Shown piece after piece: positions 56,612 to 64,000 of a DNA stretch of 64,000 nt (position 1 is the first letter of the stretch; each line of letters begins with the position of its first letter). A program made the position numbers and the translations under genes. This stretch comes from CAVRXT01 sp963725655 (GTDB taxonomy: Bacteria; Acidobacteriota; Terriglobia; Acidiferrales; UBA7541), in contig CAVRYY010000001.1 in NCBI GenBank assembly GCA_963725655.1, positions 124,001-188,000 on the forward strand. The letters run 5' to 3'. The notes beneath the pieces were generated by a model. It saw only the letters and a program-made list of their open reading frames with translations. It was not told the DNA's origin and did no database searches.

Positions 56612-59092
56612 ATGCAATCCTTTGGTGGCACCAAGCCGGCAGGGCCCCGCGTCAAGCCGGAAAAAACGCAACCCCGCAGCGCCGACCTGATCTCCTTTTC
56701 AAGGTTGGTGGAACTTGTCAATCGATGGTCTGAGTCTCCAATGGTTCAGATTTCCAGCGCCGGGCAATCGAAAGCCGGACGGGATATCTTCGTGGTTGCC
56801 GTCAGTGATCCGGAAAATCTTCGGCAGTCCTCCGGGTTTCGCCGTACCGCCAGAGACACATGGAAATCCCTGGTGCATTTTCCATCGCTCGGCAGCCCAA
56901 CCATGACCGAACCGGATCTGGATTTGGTCGCTTCGCAGACGAAGCCGGCTTTGCTTCTCCACTGCGGCGGATTCGGCTTTGAGGCTTCGCATGTCGAGGC
57001 GGTTTGCCAGGTCGTCGAGCACTTGCTGACTAGCAAGGACGCCGAAACCGCAACGATATTGCGAAACTCGGTGGTCCTGGTGATGCCCATGATCAATCCG
57101 GATGCCCGCGATCTGGCCATCGGCCAATGGGAGAAGTATCCGATGTCGCCGGGGTGGGAGGGCGTCGGCAATGGATACGGCTTCATCATGAATCGCGACT
57201 CTTACTGTCTTTCCCAACTGGAAACCCAGGCTGTCCATCGCGTGATTAACAAATGGCGCCCGACCATGGCCCTTGATACCCACGAAGACATGGGAATTCT
57301 GGGTGCGCAACGCACCGAGACCTGCTGGACGCCCCCGTTCCGAGAGCCCAGACACAAACATCTGGATGGCTCGATCCTGGATGTCGTGGCCAAATACTCC
57401 GGTGCGATCGCGAAAAGGTGGCGCGACGAAGGTTTTGATGTATGGTACGAACCCCAGGGCAGCTTTATGAGCAATCTGGTGCTCGACGGCCGATGTGATT
57501 TGCATCTCGATCTTCACGGCATTCCTTGCTTGTTTACAGAAAGTGCGCGCACGCCCGGCAGTCAAACCTGGGAAGACCGCAATCGACAAAAGGTGCTGGC
57601 GTCGCTCACATTTCTCCATAAGGCCGCCACGGAATACCGAGATCTACTGAGAACCCAACACGCCTACTGGAAGAACCAAATTCAACTCGGAAATTCGGAT
57701 GAAAACCGGGCGTTCGTGATTCCGCGTGGCAGCTCGAAAACCCGCAACGGTCAATCGGCGGAACTCCTGGCTTCGCTCTTGTTGCAACATGACGTTCAGG
57801 TCTACAGCGCGGAAAAGCCGTTTCCTGCTTACATAGTTCCGCTGGGTCAGCCGGATCGTAGTTTGCTATTGGCAATGCTCCAAGTTGAACCATGGAATGC
57901 ACTGTCCCTTCCGCCAGCTCTGGGAGCGGAATGCCTCAAATTCGCGTCCCTTCCGGCATCCCAAAAGAACGGATTCCTGAAATCGCCGTTGCGACCGGTA
58001 GCAAGCGTACGCGAGTACGTGACCGCGCCGCCGCGGAAGAAGCAATATGCGCCGGTGGTCGTTGTGAGAAACCATGAATCGGCGATCCCGCTGGTTAACC
58101 ATGCGCTAAAGGTGGGAGCTGATGTCCGATGGCTGCTCACTGAGGCCAAACTCAAATCCGGCGGCCTCCCAGCGGGAACGTTCTGCATCAGCGACGCACA
58201 TGGGATCGTTCAGGAATTCGGCCGAAAAAATGGAATTCCGATAACTGGTGAGCCTCGCTTTCCCGCCAATAAATCGGCTTCGCTGAGTCTTCCGAGGCTG
58301 GCTGTCTACGTAGGACAAGGCGCCAACGAAAAATGCGGGACTTCATCTGGCGAAACGCTTTGGGCGCTGGATTCGCTAGGGTTTTCGTACGCGCAGCTTT
58401 CCGAACAAGATATTCACTCCGGTTCGCTGGATCATTGCGATGTGCTGATCGTTCCGGGTGGATCGGGCAGCGAGATGTTGAATGGATGGAACGTCACCGT
58501 CCAAAACTATAAGTCTCCGTGGCAGGTGCCCGGCAGGCCCGTCGGGCTCGGAAAAACGGGAATTAAAAAGATCGTTTCTTTCTTGCGCAAGGGTGGGCGA
58601 TACATCGGTATTAGCTCAGGCGGAGGCTCGCTGGCATGCCGGGAGCTGGGAGGCTTCGCGGACGTAACGATCGCCGACCATGGATTGGGCCAGGCGCGCA
58701 TCTACATGCACTCGGAAGCCCCTAACCACCCGGTAATGCTTGGCTACGACGGCCATCGAGATCAAGAAGGGAACTGGCACGAGCGCGAAATTCCGTCATT
58801 CTATTTTTGCGAGCAGTTGTGGCCTCGAATGGAAGACTTCTCGGGCCCGGTGTTCAAAACCGGCGCGAAATCTACAGCACTCGCATCATTTACGCATGCC
58901 GATTACGAGCTATGGACTGAGAATATGGAACGCGATCCGGTTTCCCTTAACCGCGAGCATGCGGCAATCGTTTATCAACGTGTGGGCAAAGGAAGTCTGG
59001 TTCTGTTCGGGACGAATCTGGGATTTCGCGCTCAATGGATAAGCAATTACCGGTTTTTCTCAAACTCTATTTACTCCTGGGACTTGCGCTAG
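56612..59092 (+). CDS. M14 carboxypeptidase-like protein with C-terminal amidotransferase-like domain
   Basis: An 826-residue protein. ATG 56612 follows AAGGAGTTCC. The M14-like domain spans about 25-350: INPDARDL corresponds to the NPDG region, ALDTHEDMG to the third zinc-ligand His, and LFTESART to the catalytic Glu. The first motif, normally HxxE in a GGxHGNE context, reads GGFGFEASHVEA, so the His ligand is Phe (F121) while the Glu (E124) is kept. A linker domain follows, then a class I glutamine-amidotransferase-like fold (about 565-826; VLIVPGGSGSEM, YIGISSGGGSLA), where the nucleophile Cys position is Ser/Gly. No signal peptide is evident, so it should be cytoplasmic. It may not be a zinc carboxypeptidase. 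Confidence 0.75.
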   Translation: MQSFGGTKPAGPRVKPEKTQPRSADLISFSRLVELVNRWSESPMVQISSAGQSKAGRDIFVVAVSDPENLRQSSGFRRTARDTWKSLVHFPSLGSPTMTEPDLDLVASQTKPALLLHCGGFGFEASHVEAVCQVVEHLLTSKDAETATILRNSVVLVMPMINPDARDLAIGQWEKYPMSPGWEGVGNGYGFIMNRDSYCLSQLETQAVHRVINKWRPTMALDTHEDMGILGAQRTETCWTPPFREPRHKHLDGSILDVVAKYSGAIAKRWRDEGFDVWYEPQGSFMSNLVLDGRCDLHLDLHGIPCLFTESARTPGSQTWEDRNRQKVLASLTFLHKAATEYRDLLRTQHAYWKNQIQLGNSDENRAFVIPRGSSKTRNGQSAELLASLLLQHDVQVYSAEKPFPAYIVPLGQPDRSLLLAMLQVEPWNALSLPPALGAECLKFASLPASQKNGFLKSPLRPVASVREYVTAPPRKKQYAPVVVVRNHESAIPLVNHALKVGADVRWLLTEAKLKSGGLPAGTFCISDAHGIVQEFGRKNGIPITGEPRFPANKSASLSLPRLAVYVGQGANEKCGTSSGETLWALDSLGFSYAQLSEQDIHSGSLDHCDVLIVPGGSGSEMLNGWNVTVQNYKSPWQVPGRPVGLGKTGIKKIVSFLRKGGRYIGISSGGGSLACRELGGFADVTIADHGLGQARIYMHSEAPNHPVMLGYDGHRDQEGNWHEREIPSFYFCEQLWPRMEDFSGPVFKTGAKSTALASFTHADYELWTENMERDPVSLNREHAAIVYQRVGKGSLVLFGTNLGFRAQWISNYRFFSNSIYSWDLR

Positions 59093-59135
59093 CGTCCGAT
59101 CGATAACCGCGCGCCGACCGGGAGCGAAACCGCCA

Positions 59136-60176
59136 ATGCCGAAGCTTTCCGCCAGAGCCCTGGAACTTCACAACTCGTCCGTCGTCGTGGACCTTCACCA
59201 TGACATAGCCATGGATGTATTGGCCCGCCGCGAACTCGGCGAGGAGGGGGTGTTGCGCCGCGTTTGGTTGCCACGGTTGCGCGAGGCTGGAATTAAGGTT
59301 CAGGTGTTTCCAATTTTCATCGATAGCGCTTTCTTGCCGGAGATGGCCCTACGGCGCGAACTGGCGCTCGTCAACCACCTCCTCGAAGAAATTGACGATA
59401 ATCCGGACGATATCATCCTGGTCCGCGATTATCGGGATATTCAGCGAGCGTTGGCGGCAGGGAAAATAGCAGCGCTACTCGCTCTGGAGGGTACGGAAGC
59501 CATCGATCCGGAGTTTAACGTCCTCGGTGTGCTGTTTCGGTGCGGGCTTCGGATGGTTTCCCTAACTTGGAATCGCCGGACACTGTTTGCTGACGGCGCG
59601 AACTCGGGCTCGGGTTCAGGCGGGCTGACCCCGATTGGCGTCGAGCTTGTTCGTAAGCTGGAAAGTCTGAAAATTGTCGTGGATGTCTCCCACCTGTCGG
59701 AGGGAAGCTTCTGGAAGCTCTTGGAGATTGCCGAAAGACCGCTGATCGCCTCCCATTCTTCCACTCGTGCGATTTGCAACCACGTTCGCAACTTGACCGA
59801 TGAACAAGTAAAAGCCATTGCCGAACGGCGGGGAGTGATCGGAATCTTCATCCATCCGGCGGTAATCGACCCCTCGAATCCGACGGTTTCGCGGGTGGTC
59901 GATCATATCGATCACCTGGTTGCGGTCGCGGGAATCGACCATGTGGCGGTCGGGACTGACTTCATCGCCGATCTCACCGGCATCGAACATACCCCGGTAA
60001 AAGAATGGAATATGACCAAAGAGGTTGCTTTCTCGCGAATTGACGGCCTGAGCGAAATAACCCACCTGCCCAACCTTACTCAAGAATTGCTGATACGGGG
60101 ATATGACGCTGAGGGAATACGGAAAATTCTCGGCGACAATATCTTGCGCGTTTTTCGAGAAATCTGGGGCGAGTAG
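59136..60176 (+). CDS. M19-family membrane-dipeptidase-like enzyme
   Basis: A 346-residue binuclear zinc dipeptidase of the renal-dipeptidase family, which hydrolyses dipeptides including those with D- or dehydro-residues at the C-terminal side. ATG 59136 lies 43 bases after the M14-like gene. Metal ligands appear intact: H21 and D23 in DLHHDI, Glu in ALEGTEA, His in DVSHLSEGSFW and His in ASHSSTRAICNHVRNLTD. VAVGTDFIAD carries the conserved Asp near the active site. There is no signal peptide or GPI-type tail, so it is cytoplasmic. In this operon it is the hydrolase with the most canonical active site. Confidence 0.9.
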   Translation: MPKLSARALELHNSSVVVDLHHDIAMDVLARRELGEEGVLRRVWLPRLREAGIKVQVFPIFIDSAFLPEMALRRELALVNHLLEEIDDNPDDIILVRDYRDIQRALAAGKIAALLALEGTEAIDPEFNVLGVLFRCGLRMVSLTWNRRTLFADGANSGSGSGGLTPIGVELVRKLESLKIVVDVSHLSEGSFWKLLEIAERPLIASHSSTRAICNHVRNLTDEQVKAIAERRGVIGIFIHPAVIDPSNPTVSRVVDHIDHLVAVAGIDHVAVGTDFIADLTGIEHTPVKEWNMTKEVAFSRIDGLSEITHLPNLTQELLIRGYDAEGIRKILGDNILRVFREIWGE

Positions 60177-60229
60177 CTGCTGAGATACGCCCATTGTCGT
60201 GTCGCGAAGTTTTTCGCTGGCTGCGAATC

Positions 60230-61870
60230 ATGAATGTAACGATTGAACGAGATGTCTCCGTGGCGATGTCCGACGGCGTGCGCCTGTCTGCCGACGTTTA
60301 TCGGCCCGCGGCAGCAGGTTCTCGCCCCGTAATCATCACTAGAACTCCTTACCTAAAGGAAACCGCGCGTTTCACCGCTCGCGCCGAATACTTTGCGGAT
60401 CATGGCTACGTCTACATAATCCAGGATGTACGTGGTCGAGGCAAGTCACAGGGAGACTTTTATCCCTTTTTCGCGGAAGGCAAGGATGGATTTGAGACCC
60501 TGACCTGGGCGGCATCGCAACCATGGTCAAACGGAAGACTCGGAACCATCGGTGCTTCATACGGTGCGTGGACTCAATGGCTCACGGCTACAATTGCCCA
60601 CCCAAATCTTGTCACGATGATATCCGAGGCGTCTCCTCCCGATTTCTTCCAATGTCTCCCGTACCAGGGAGGAGCGTTTTCGCTACCTCTCCTTAGTTGG
60701 CTCGCCGAACTCGATTACCGCCGCTCCGGTGAAGCCAACCCGATTCAGTGGGACTCCGTTTTGCGCGGCCGTCCGCTCAGGGATGTTGATCGGGCATCTG
60801 GTTACGAAATTAGGGCCTGGCGGGATTGGCTGGAGCACGATCGGTACGACGCGTACTGGGATGAGATCGCTTTCAATCGTCAAATGCACCGGGTGACCAT
60901 CCCGGTGTTCCATGTCTCGGGTTGGTACGATGACGTATTGAACGGCACCCTCATAAACTACTCCGCGCTGAAAACGACCAGCTCTACTCAAAAACTGCTA
61001 ATAGGTCCGTGGCCGCATCGCTTGAACACCACCAGTAAATTCGGAGAGATCGATTTCGGCCCAAAAGGTCTGGTCGATCTTTTTGGAGTTCAACGAGAAT
61101 GGTTCGACCGTTGGCTCAAAGACTCGGTCCCGGGAACATCCGCGAAGAACGAGGTCAACTTCTTTGTGATGGGTGCGAACGAATGGCGGAGGGATGTGGA
61201 GTGGCCACCTTCCAATTTGGAGGCACAAGACTACTACCTGGACAGCCGCGGAAAATCGAATTCCAGCCGAGGCGACGGAAAATTGGTTACGCGCGTTCCG
61301 ATGGGAACGCAATATGACCAGTTTGAGTACGATCCTGTGAATCCGGTGCCGTTTCTGACGGATCCGGGATGGATTCAATTGGGCGGTCCGGACGACTACC
61401 GCGCAGTCGAGCTGCGCGAGGATGTATTGGTCTATACCTCTGATCCATTGGACTGCAACCTCACCGTCGTCGGCCCGATAGTGGTTCATCTCTTCGCAGC
61501 GTCCTCCGGGGTCGATACTGATTTTACGGCGCGCCTGATCGACGTTCATCCCAATGGCTTTGCTATGCGCCTGAACGACGGAATCGTACGGGCAAAGTTT
61601 CGATCGTCCTACAGTCATCCAACTCCTATCGCGTGCGACCGAATCTACGAATACCGCATCGACTGCTGGGCCACCGCGTATGAGTTTCCCAAAGGCCATT
61701 CCATGCGACTAGAGATCAGCAGTAGTGCGTTTCCCAGGTACGATCCCAATCTAAATTCCGGATTGCCGATCAACCTCGACCACAACCCGATCATTGCTCG
61801 CCAGCGGATCTTTCATGGCTCTCGATACCCATCTCGCCTGGTGATGCCGATTCTTCGGAAGACCTCGTGA
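60230..61870 (+). CDS. CocE/NonD-family (S15) hydrolase
   Basis: A 546-residue serine hydrolase of the X-Pro dipeptidyl-peptidase (S15)/cocaine-esterase family. I start at ATG 60230 (MNVTIERDVSVAMSDGV, the normal family beginning) instead of an upstream TTG. The alpha/beta-hydrolase core is at about 10-340 with nucleophile S110 in IGASYGA, Asp in GWYDDVLNG and His in GPWPHRL; DVRGRGKSQG is the oxyanion-side signature. The C-terminal jelly roll (about 360-546) ends with RQRIFHGSRYPSRLVMPI. Substrates in the family are X-Pro peptides, esters and amides such as glutaryl-cephalosporins. It is 53 bases after the dipeptidase gene and fits a locus for degrading an amide- or ester-bonded compound. 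Confidence 0.9.
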   Translation: MNVTIERDVSVAMSDGVRLSADVYRPAAAGSRPVIITRTPYLKETARFTARAEYFADHGYVYIIQDVRGRGKSQGDFYPFFAEGKDGFETLTWAASQPWSNGRLGTIGASYGAWTQWLTATIAHPNLVTMISEASPPDFFQCLPYQGGAFSLPLLSWLAELDYRRSGEANPIQWDSVLRGRPLRDVDRASGYEIRAWRDWLEHDRYDAYWDEIAFNRQMHRVTIPVFHVSGWYDDVLNGTLINYSALKTTSSTQKLLIGPWPHRLNTTSKFGEIDFGPKGLVDLFGVQREWFDRWLKDSVPGTSAKNEVNFFVMGANEWRRDVEWPPSNLEAQDYYLDSRGKSNSSRGDGKLVTRVPMGTQYDQFEYDPVNPVPFLTDPGWIQLGGPDDYRAVELREDVLVYTSDPLDCNLTVVGPIVVHLFAASSGVDTDFTARLIDVHPNGFAMRLNDGIVRAKFRSSYSHPTPIACDRIYEYRIDCWATAYEFPKGHSMRLEISSSAFPRYDPNLNSGLPINLDHNPIIARQRIFHGSRYPSRLVMPILRKTS

Positions 61871-61939
61871 TGGATGACCGTCATGCACGGTTTGCAAATG
61901 CGAAGACGTTACCGAATATCTGCTATCAAAGGAGATAAT

Positions 61940-62350
61940 ATGAATGCTTGGCTTCCGTATACGCTGTTCACCATTCTCGTGTGGGGACTGTGGGGGTTGT
62001 TCAGCAAGTTGGCGGTAGGGTCAGCCCAACCTCGTCACGTCCTGATTTTCCAAGCGGTCGGCATGCTTGCCTTCGCGATTGTCGCTCTGTGTGTTATGGG
62101 CTTCTCCATACCGTGGTCCGGACGAGCCTTTACTTTCTCGTTTCTCGCGGGGATTACTGCGTTTGCTGGCTATTTCACTTTCTTCATGGCGTTGGAAAGA
62201 GGGAAGGCAGTTGTCGTTGTACCTTTATCGACCCTCGGGCCGGTCTTCACTGCGGTGCTTAGTACGTTCTTGCTTCGCGAGAGGCTTACCCTCCACCAGT
62301 TGATCGGTGTGGTCTTGGCAATATCGGCGTGTATAGTAGTCGCGCTCTAA
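61940..62350 (+). CDS. half-size EamA/DMT-family membrane transporter
   Basis: A 136-residue inner-membrane protein with one EamA domain and about five hydrophobic helices (PYTLFTILVWGLWGLFSKLA, VLIFQAVGMLAFAIVALCVM, FTFSFLAGITAFAGYFTFFM, VVVVPLSTLGPVFTAVLSTF, LIGVVLAISACIVVAL). ATG 61940 follows a strong AAAGGAGAT; a longer reading frame has no support. Full DMT exporters have two EamA domains; single-domain forms are thought to dimerise. It is the last gene of the GntR-flanked operon, 69 bases after the CocE gene, and may carry a breakdown product or the compound itself across the inner membrane. Confidence 0.87.
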   Translation: MNAWLPYTLFTILVWGLWGLFSKLAVGSAQPRHVLIFQAVGMLAFAIVALCVMGFSIPWSGRAFTFSFLAGITAFAGYFTFFMALERGKAVVVVPLSTLGPVFTAVLSTFLLRERLTLHQLIGVVLAISACIVVAL

Positions 62351-62761
62351 AGATCGCGCGGCTGGGTGCAGCACGAGGCCTCCAATCTCGAGGCGGATCT
62401 GCTTCAGCAAACCACTTCGGCGCATCTCATTCGTCTCAGCAGTCTCGAGGAACCGTTCGGAAATCAACGCTCCCCGTGAGTTTGCCTACCGTGCCGTAGC
62501 ACTCAACCAGAAAATGCTGCCTGCTGCATCGGGGAGAATCAATTCTCCGAACGCAGTCGGAGCGACAAGCGCCAGCGGGCCGGGGCGCAGCGACCGCCAT
62601 TCTGTCACAACCGACGCGCCTCATCGACGAGCCAGCCTGCTCAAATATGATGCCGAGGATTGCTCCCTGTTGACACCCAAGTTCCCCCTCGAAGTCTTGG
62701 TCGGTTCGGCGGGTGAAAGCCAAGCGCGAATCCCGGATGTGAGCGCCACGTCCGCCGAGGC
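62351..62761. other. intergenic region without a recognisable gene
   Basis: The 411 bases after the EamA gene hold short open frames on both strands, none with a good ribosome binding site or a recognisable product. The last part is in frame with the permease relic that follows (ERHVRRG just before its Met), suggesting that some of this DNA is decayed coding sequence. Confidence 0.35.
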
Positions 62762-62911
62762 ATGACGCCAAAAAAAGCCAAACGCGTGGCTCGGATGCGG
62801 TTGGGAGGCCTCACCCAACTGAAGGAAACGAATCGCGAACTCCGCGACTTGCCCATAATCGAAACATTCCTGCAGAACGCGCGCTACGCGGGCCGCACTG
62901 CCCCTATCTGA
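62762..62911 (+). pseudogene. relic of an ADOP/MacB-type ABC permease N-terminus
   Basis: The frame reads MTPKKAKRVARMRLGGLTQL and then KETNRELRDLPIIETFLQNARYAGRT before TGA. I recognise this as the linker near the N-terminus of acidobacterial duplicated orphan permeases, typically of the pattern RGMSPEEARR-A-R-GG-QLKE-RE-RGLP-IETFLQDLRYALRTLRKSPGFT. The match extends upstream across the ATG (RRGM) and stops abruptly at TGA, with no permease body behind it. It is therefore a fragment of a lost gene of about 800 codons rather than a small protein. The tRNA-Asn gene begins 36 bases further on. Confidence 0.5.
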
Positions 62912-62946
62912 TTTTGTCTAAGTGATTGAAAATAAGATAGAAAGGT

Positions 62947-63021
62947 TGGCTCCCCGGGCTAGATTCGAACTAGCAACCCTTCGGTTAACAGCCGAATGCT
63001 CTACCATTGAGCTACCGGGGA
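62947..63021 (-). tRNA. tRNA-Asn (anticodon GTT)
   Basis: On the minus strand the acceptor TCCCCGG pairs with CCGGGGA; D-arm GCTC-AATGGTA-GAGC; anticodon arm TTCGG-CTGTTAA-CCGAA with anticodon GTT; variable loop GGGTT; T-arm GCTAG-TTCGAAT-CTAGC; discriminator G followed by an encoded CCA (62949-62947). All stems are perfect. It is a single gene. Confidence 0.96.
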
Positions 63022-63335
63022 ATACATGAATTGTGCTGCGCTTACCCACGTTTTGCAACATCGAATTGGGGTCCTTGGGATTCAACTAAGGCGCCTTTTT
63101 TCCCTTGTTCATTCGCACCAGATCGGATGGTCCCAAGGGTGAACCCGAGGTCGATTTTCTCGGCCGACTCTCACGCGAAGGGCTCAACGTTCAGCCTCAT
63201 CTGAATTATGCAGTTTCGCAAGGTTCGACCAAATGGGAAAATCTCACCGCCTGGCGTCAATGGTCGGCTGATCGATACTTTCCCATAAGCCAGTGTTTGC
63301 AGTAGATCGAAGTTGGGAGCGGTGCTATTTCTTCT
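63022..63335. other. intergenic region between tRNA-Asn and the redoxin gene
   Basis: The 314 bases upstream of tRNA-Asn contain short open frames only and no direct repeat of the tRNA end, so I find no attachment site or integrase trace. I see nothing I can name. Confidence 0.3.
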
Positions 63336-63929
63336 CTACGATCGAGGGGTCTTCGTACTGGTGTGCTTGTTCCACCCGTGGAAACGCGACAGGTCACCGG
63401 CAGTCCAAGCCTCGCGGAGTCCAGGAGTGCTCAGATCCCAGTCCGGGCGGATTTCGCTCGTCACGACGCGAAGATCGTGCCAAAGATCGATGACCGACGG
63501 TCGCCCCCAGAACCAGTAGCCGTTATAGATCCGGTAAATCACCAGGCCCGGTTTGAGCACAAGAGTATGCGGGATCATCGGATTGTGCTCGGGGTCAGTG
63601 TACTCCTGGATGCCGAGATCCTTCTGAATCGTGCGATCGGGGTCCGAAAGAAATGTCCACTGAGCTCCAACTGACGCACGGAATTCCTGAAGAGTGTGGT
63701 GATCGTCGGTGCTGATCGTGGCGATCTGAGTGTACGCCACAGCGATCTTCGGGTAGAACGCGGCGAGTTCCAAATGCTGCTGGTGCTCCTTTGGGCAATA
63801 GTGGCCGCGCGCAAGGGTAAGGATTAGCGGATCATCGCCCTGCAGCTCGCTGAGCTTGCGCAGTTTGCCGGTGTGATCGGGCAATTCGTAGTCGGGGAAA
63901 ATGCCTCCGGGCACGATGTCAGAACGCAT
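63336..63929 (-). CDS. one-Cys AhpC/TSA-type redoxin
   Basis: A 197-residue thioredoxin-fold protein of the AhpC/TSA redoxin group. ATG 63929 starts MRSDIVPGGIFPDYELPDHTG, the usual beginning of peroxiredoxin-like proteins, in which FPDYELPD lies before the first strand. LARGHYCPKEHQQ holds the only cysteine (C45), in the position of the peroxidatic or first redoxin Cys, so a resolving cysteine must come from another molecule. FLSDPDRTIQKDLGI and PHTLVLKPGLVIYRIYNG are typical of the core. It is probably a cytoplasmic peroxide reductase or related thiol protein. Its upstream region to the window end is only 71 bases. Confidence 0.82.
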   Translation of the reverse strand: MRSDIVPGGIFPDYELPDHTGKLRKLSELQGDDPLILTLARGHYCPKEHQQHLELAAFYPKIAVAYTQIATISTDDHHTLQEFRASVGAQWTFLSDPDRTIQKDLGIQEYTDPEHNPMIPHTLVLKPGLVIYRIYNGYWFWGRPSVIDLWHDLRVVTSEIRPDWDLSTPGLREAWTAGDLSRFHGWNKHTSTKTPRS

Positions 63930-64000
63930 AATTGGGCTCCTCCCTTGAGTCCGTAGGGCTACTTATGTTGGTAGATCCTCGGCCTTCCTGTTCCGTGCCA

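Noticed and set aside
62436..62771. Open frames on both strands between the EamA gene and tRNA-Asn
   Set aside because: They overlap one another, lack ribosome binding sites and show no recognisable protein; only the short permease relic is supported.

Overview
The window looks like a chromosomal segment of a soil acidobacterium (Acidobacteriota, Terriglobia-like). The evidence is two Oar-type TonB-dependent receptors of about 1,100 residues with an N-terminal carboxypeptidase-regulatory-like domain and no SusD partner, an FG-GAP/ASPIC protein paired with a TPR protein, many exported GH2/GH38/GH97 enzymes with Tat-like or Sec signals, a homodimeric-type pyruvate dehydrogenase E1, and a small relic that resembles the N-terminus of acidobacterial MacB-type (ADOP) permeases. 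The assignment is inferred from gene content only.

Layout. 1-6.4 kb: the tail of an unrecognised gene, then a GH2 and a GH97 glycosidase on the + strand, converging on a DadA-like FAD oxidoreductase. 6.6-9.3 kb: aceE (-). 9.7-28.3 kb: one long minus-strand operon with nine genes in the order aldolase, MBL-fold hydrolase, SDR, acid-sugar dehydratase, GH2, GH51, GH38, GH2, GH38. 28.7-40.2 kb (+): an MFS sugar porter, then a TonB receptor, an FG-GAP/ASPIC protein, a TPR protein and a third GH38. 40.3-45.6 kb (-): a Gfo/Idh/MocA oxidoreductase, a beta-mannosidase-like GH2 and an IclR regulator. 46.0-49.2 kb: an unrecognised protein, an NTF2-like protein and a complete IS5-family element whose transposase needs a -1 frameshift. 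49.2-62.4 kb: a divergent locus with an M24 peptidase-like gene and a GntR regulator (-) facing a TonB receptor, an FAD oxidoreductase, an M14-like protein, an M19 dipeptidase, a CocE/NonD hydrolase and a small EamA transporter (+). 62.4-64 kb: a decayed permease fragment, tRNA-Asn and a one-Cys redoxin.

How the genes work together. The 9.7-45.6 kb block reads as one glycan-utilisation regulon. The palindrome TCCGTATTACGGA occurs exactly three times, each time just upstream of a good sigma70 promoter: before the sugar porter, before the TonB receptor and before the beta-mannosidase-like GH2. Degenerate copies sit at the promoter of the long catabolic operon. The palindrome resembles IclR-family operators and an IclR gene lies next to the third copy. 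The inferred flow is: glycan capture by the TonB receptor, exo-hydrolysis by the glycosidases, import by the MFS porter, then a non-phosphorylating route of SDR dehydrogenase, MBL-fold lactonase (inferred), galactonate-dehydratase-like enolase and HpcH/HpaI aldolase, giving pyruvate for the nearby pyruvate dehydrogenase.

The 49-62 kb block looks like a second, separately regulated uptake and degradation locus for a peptide-like or amide-bonded compound. Two of its metallopeptidase-like proteins have lost a canonical metal ligand (M24 Asp to Cys, M14 His to Phe), so their chemistry may not be ordinary peptide hydrolysis. This locus and the IclR regulon are the parts most likely to be new.
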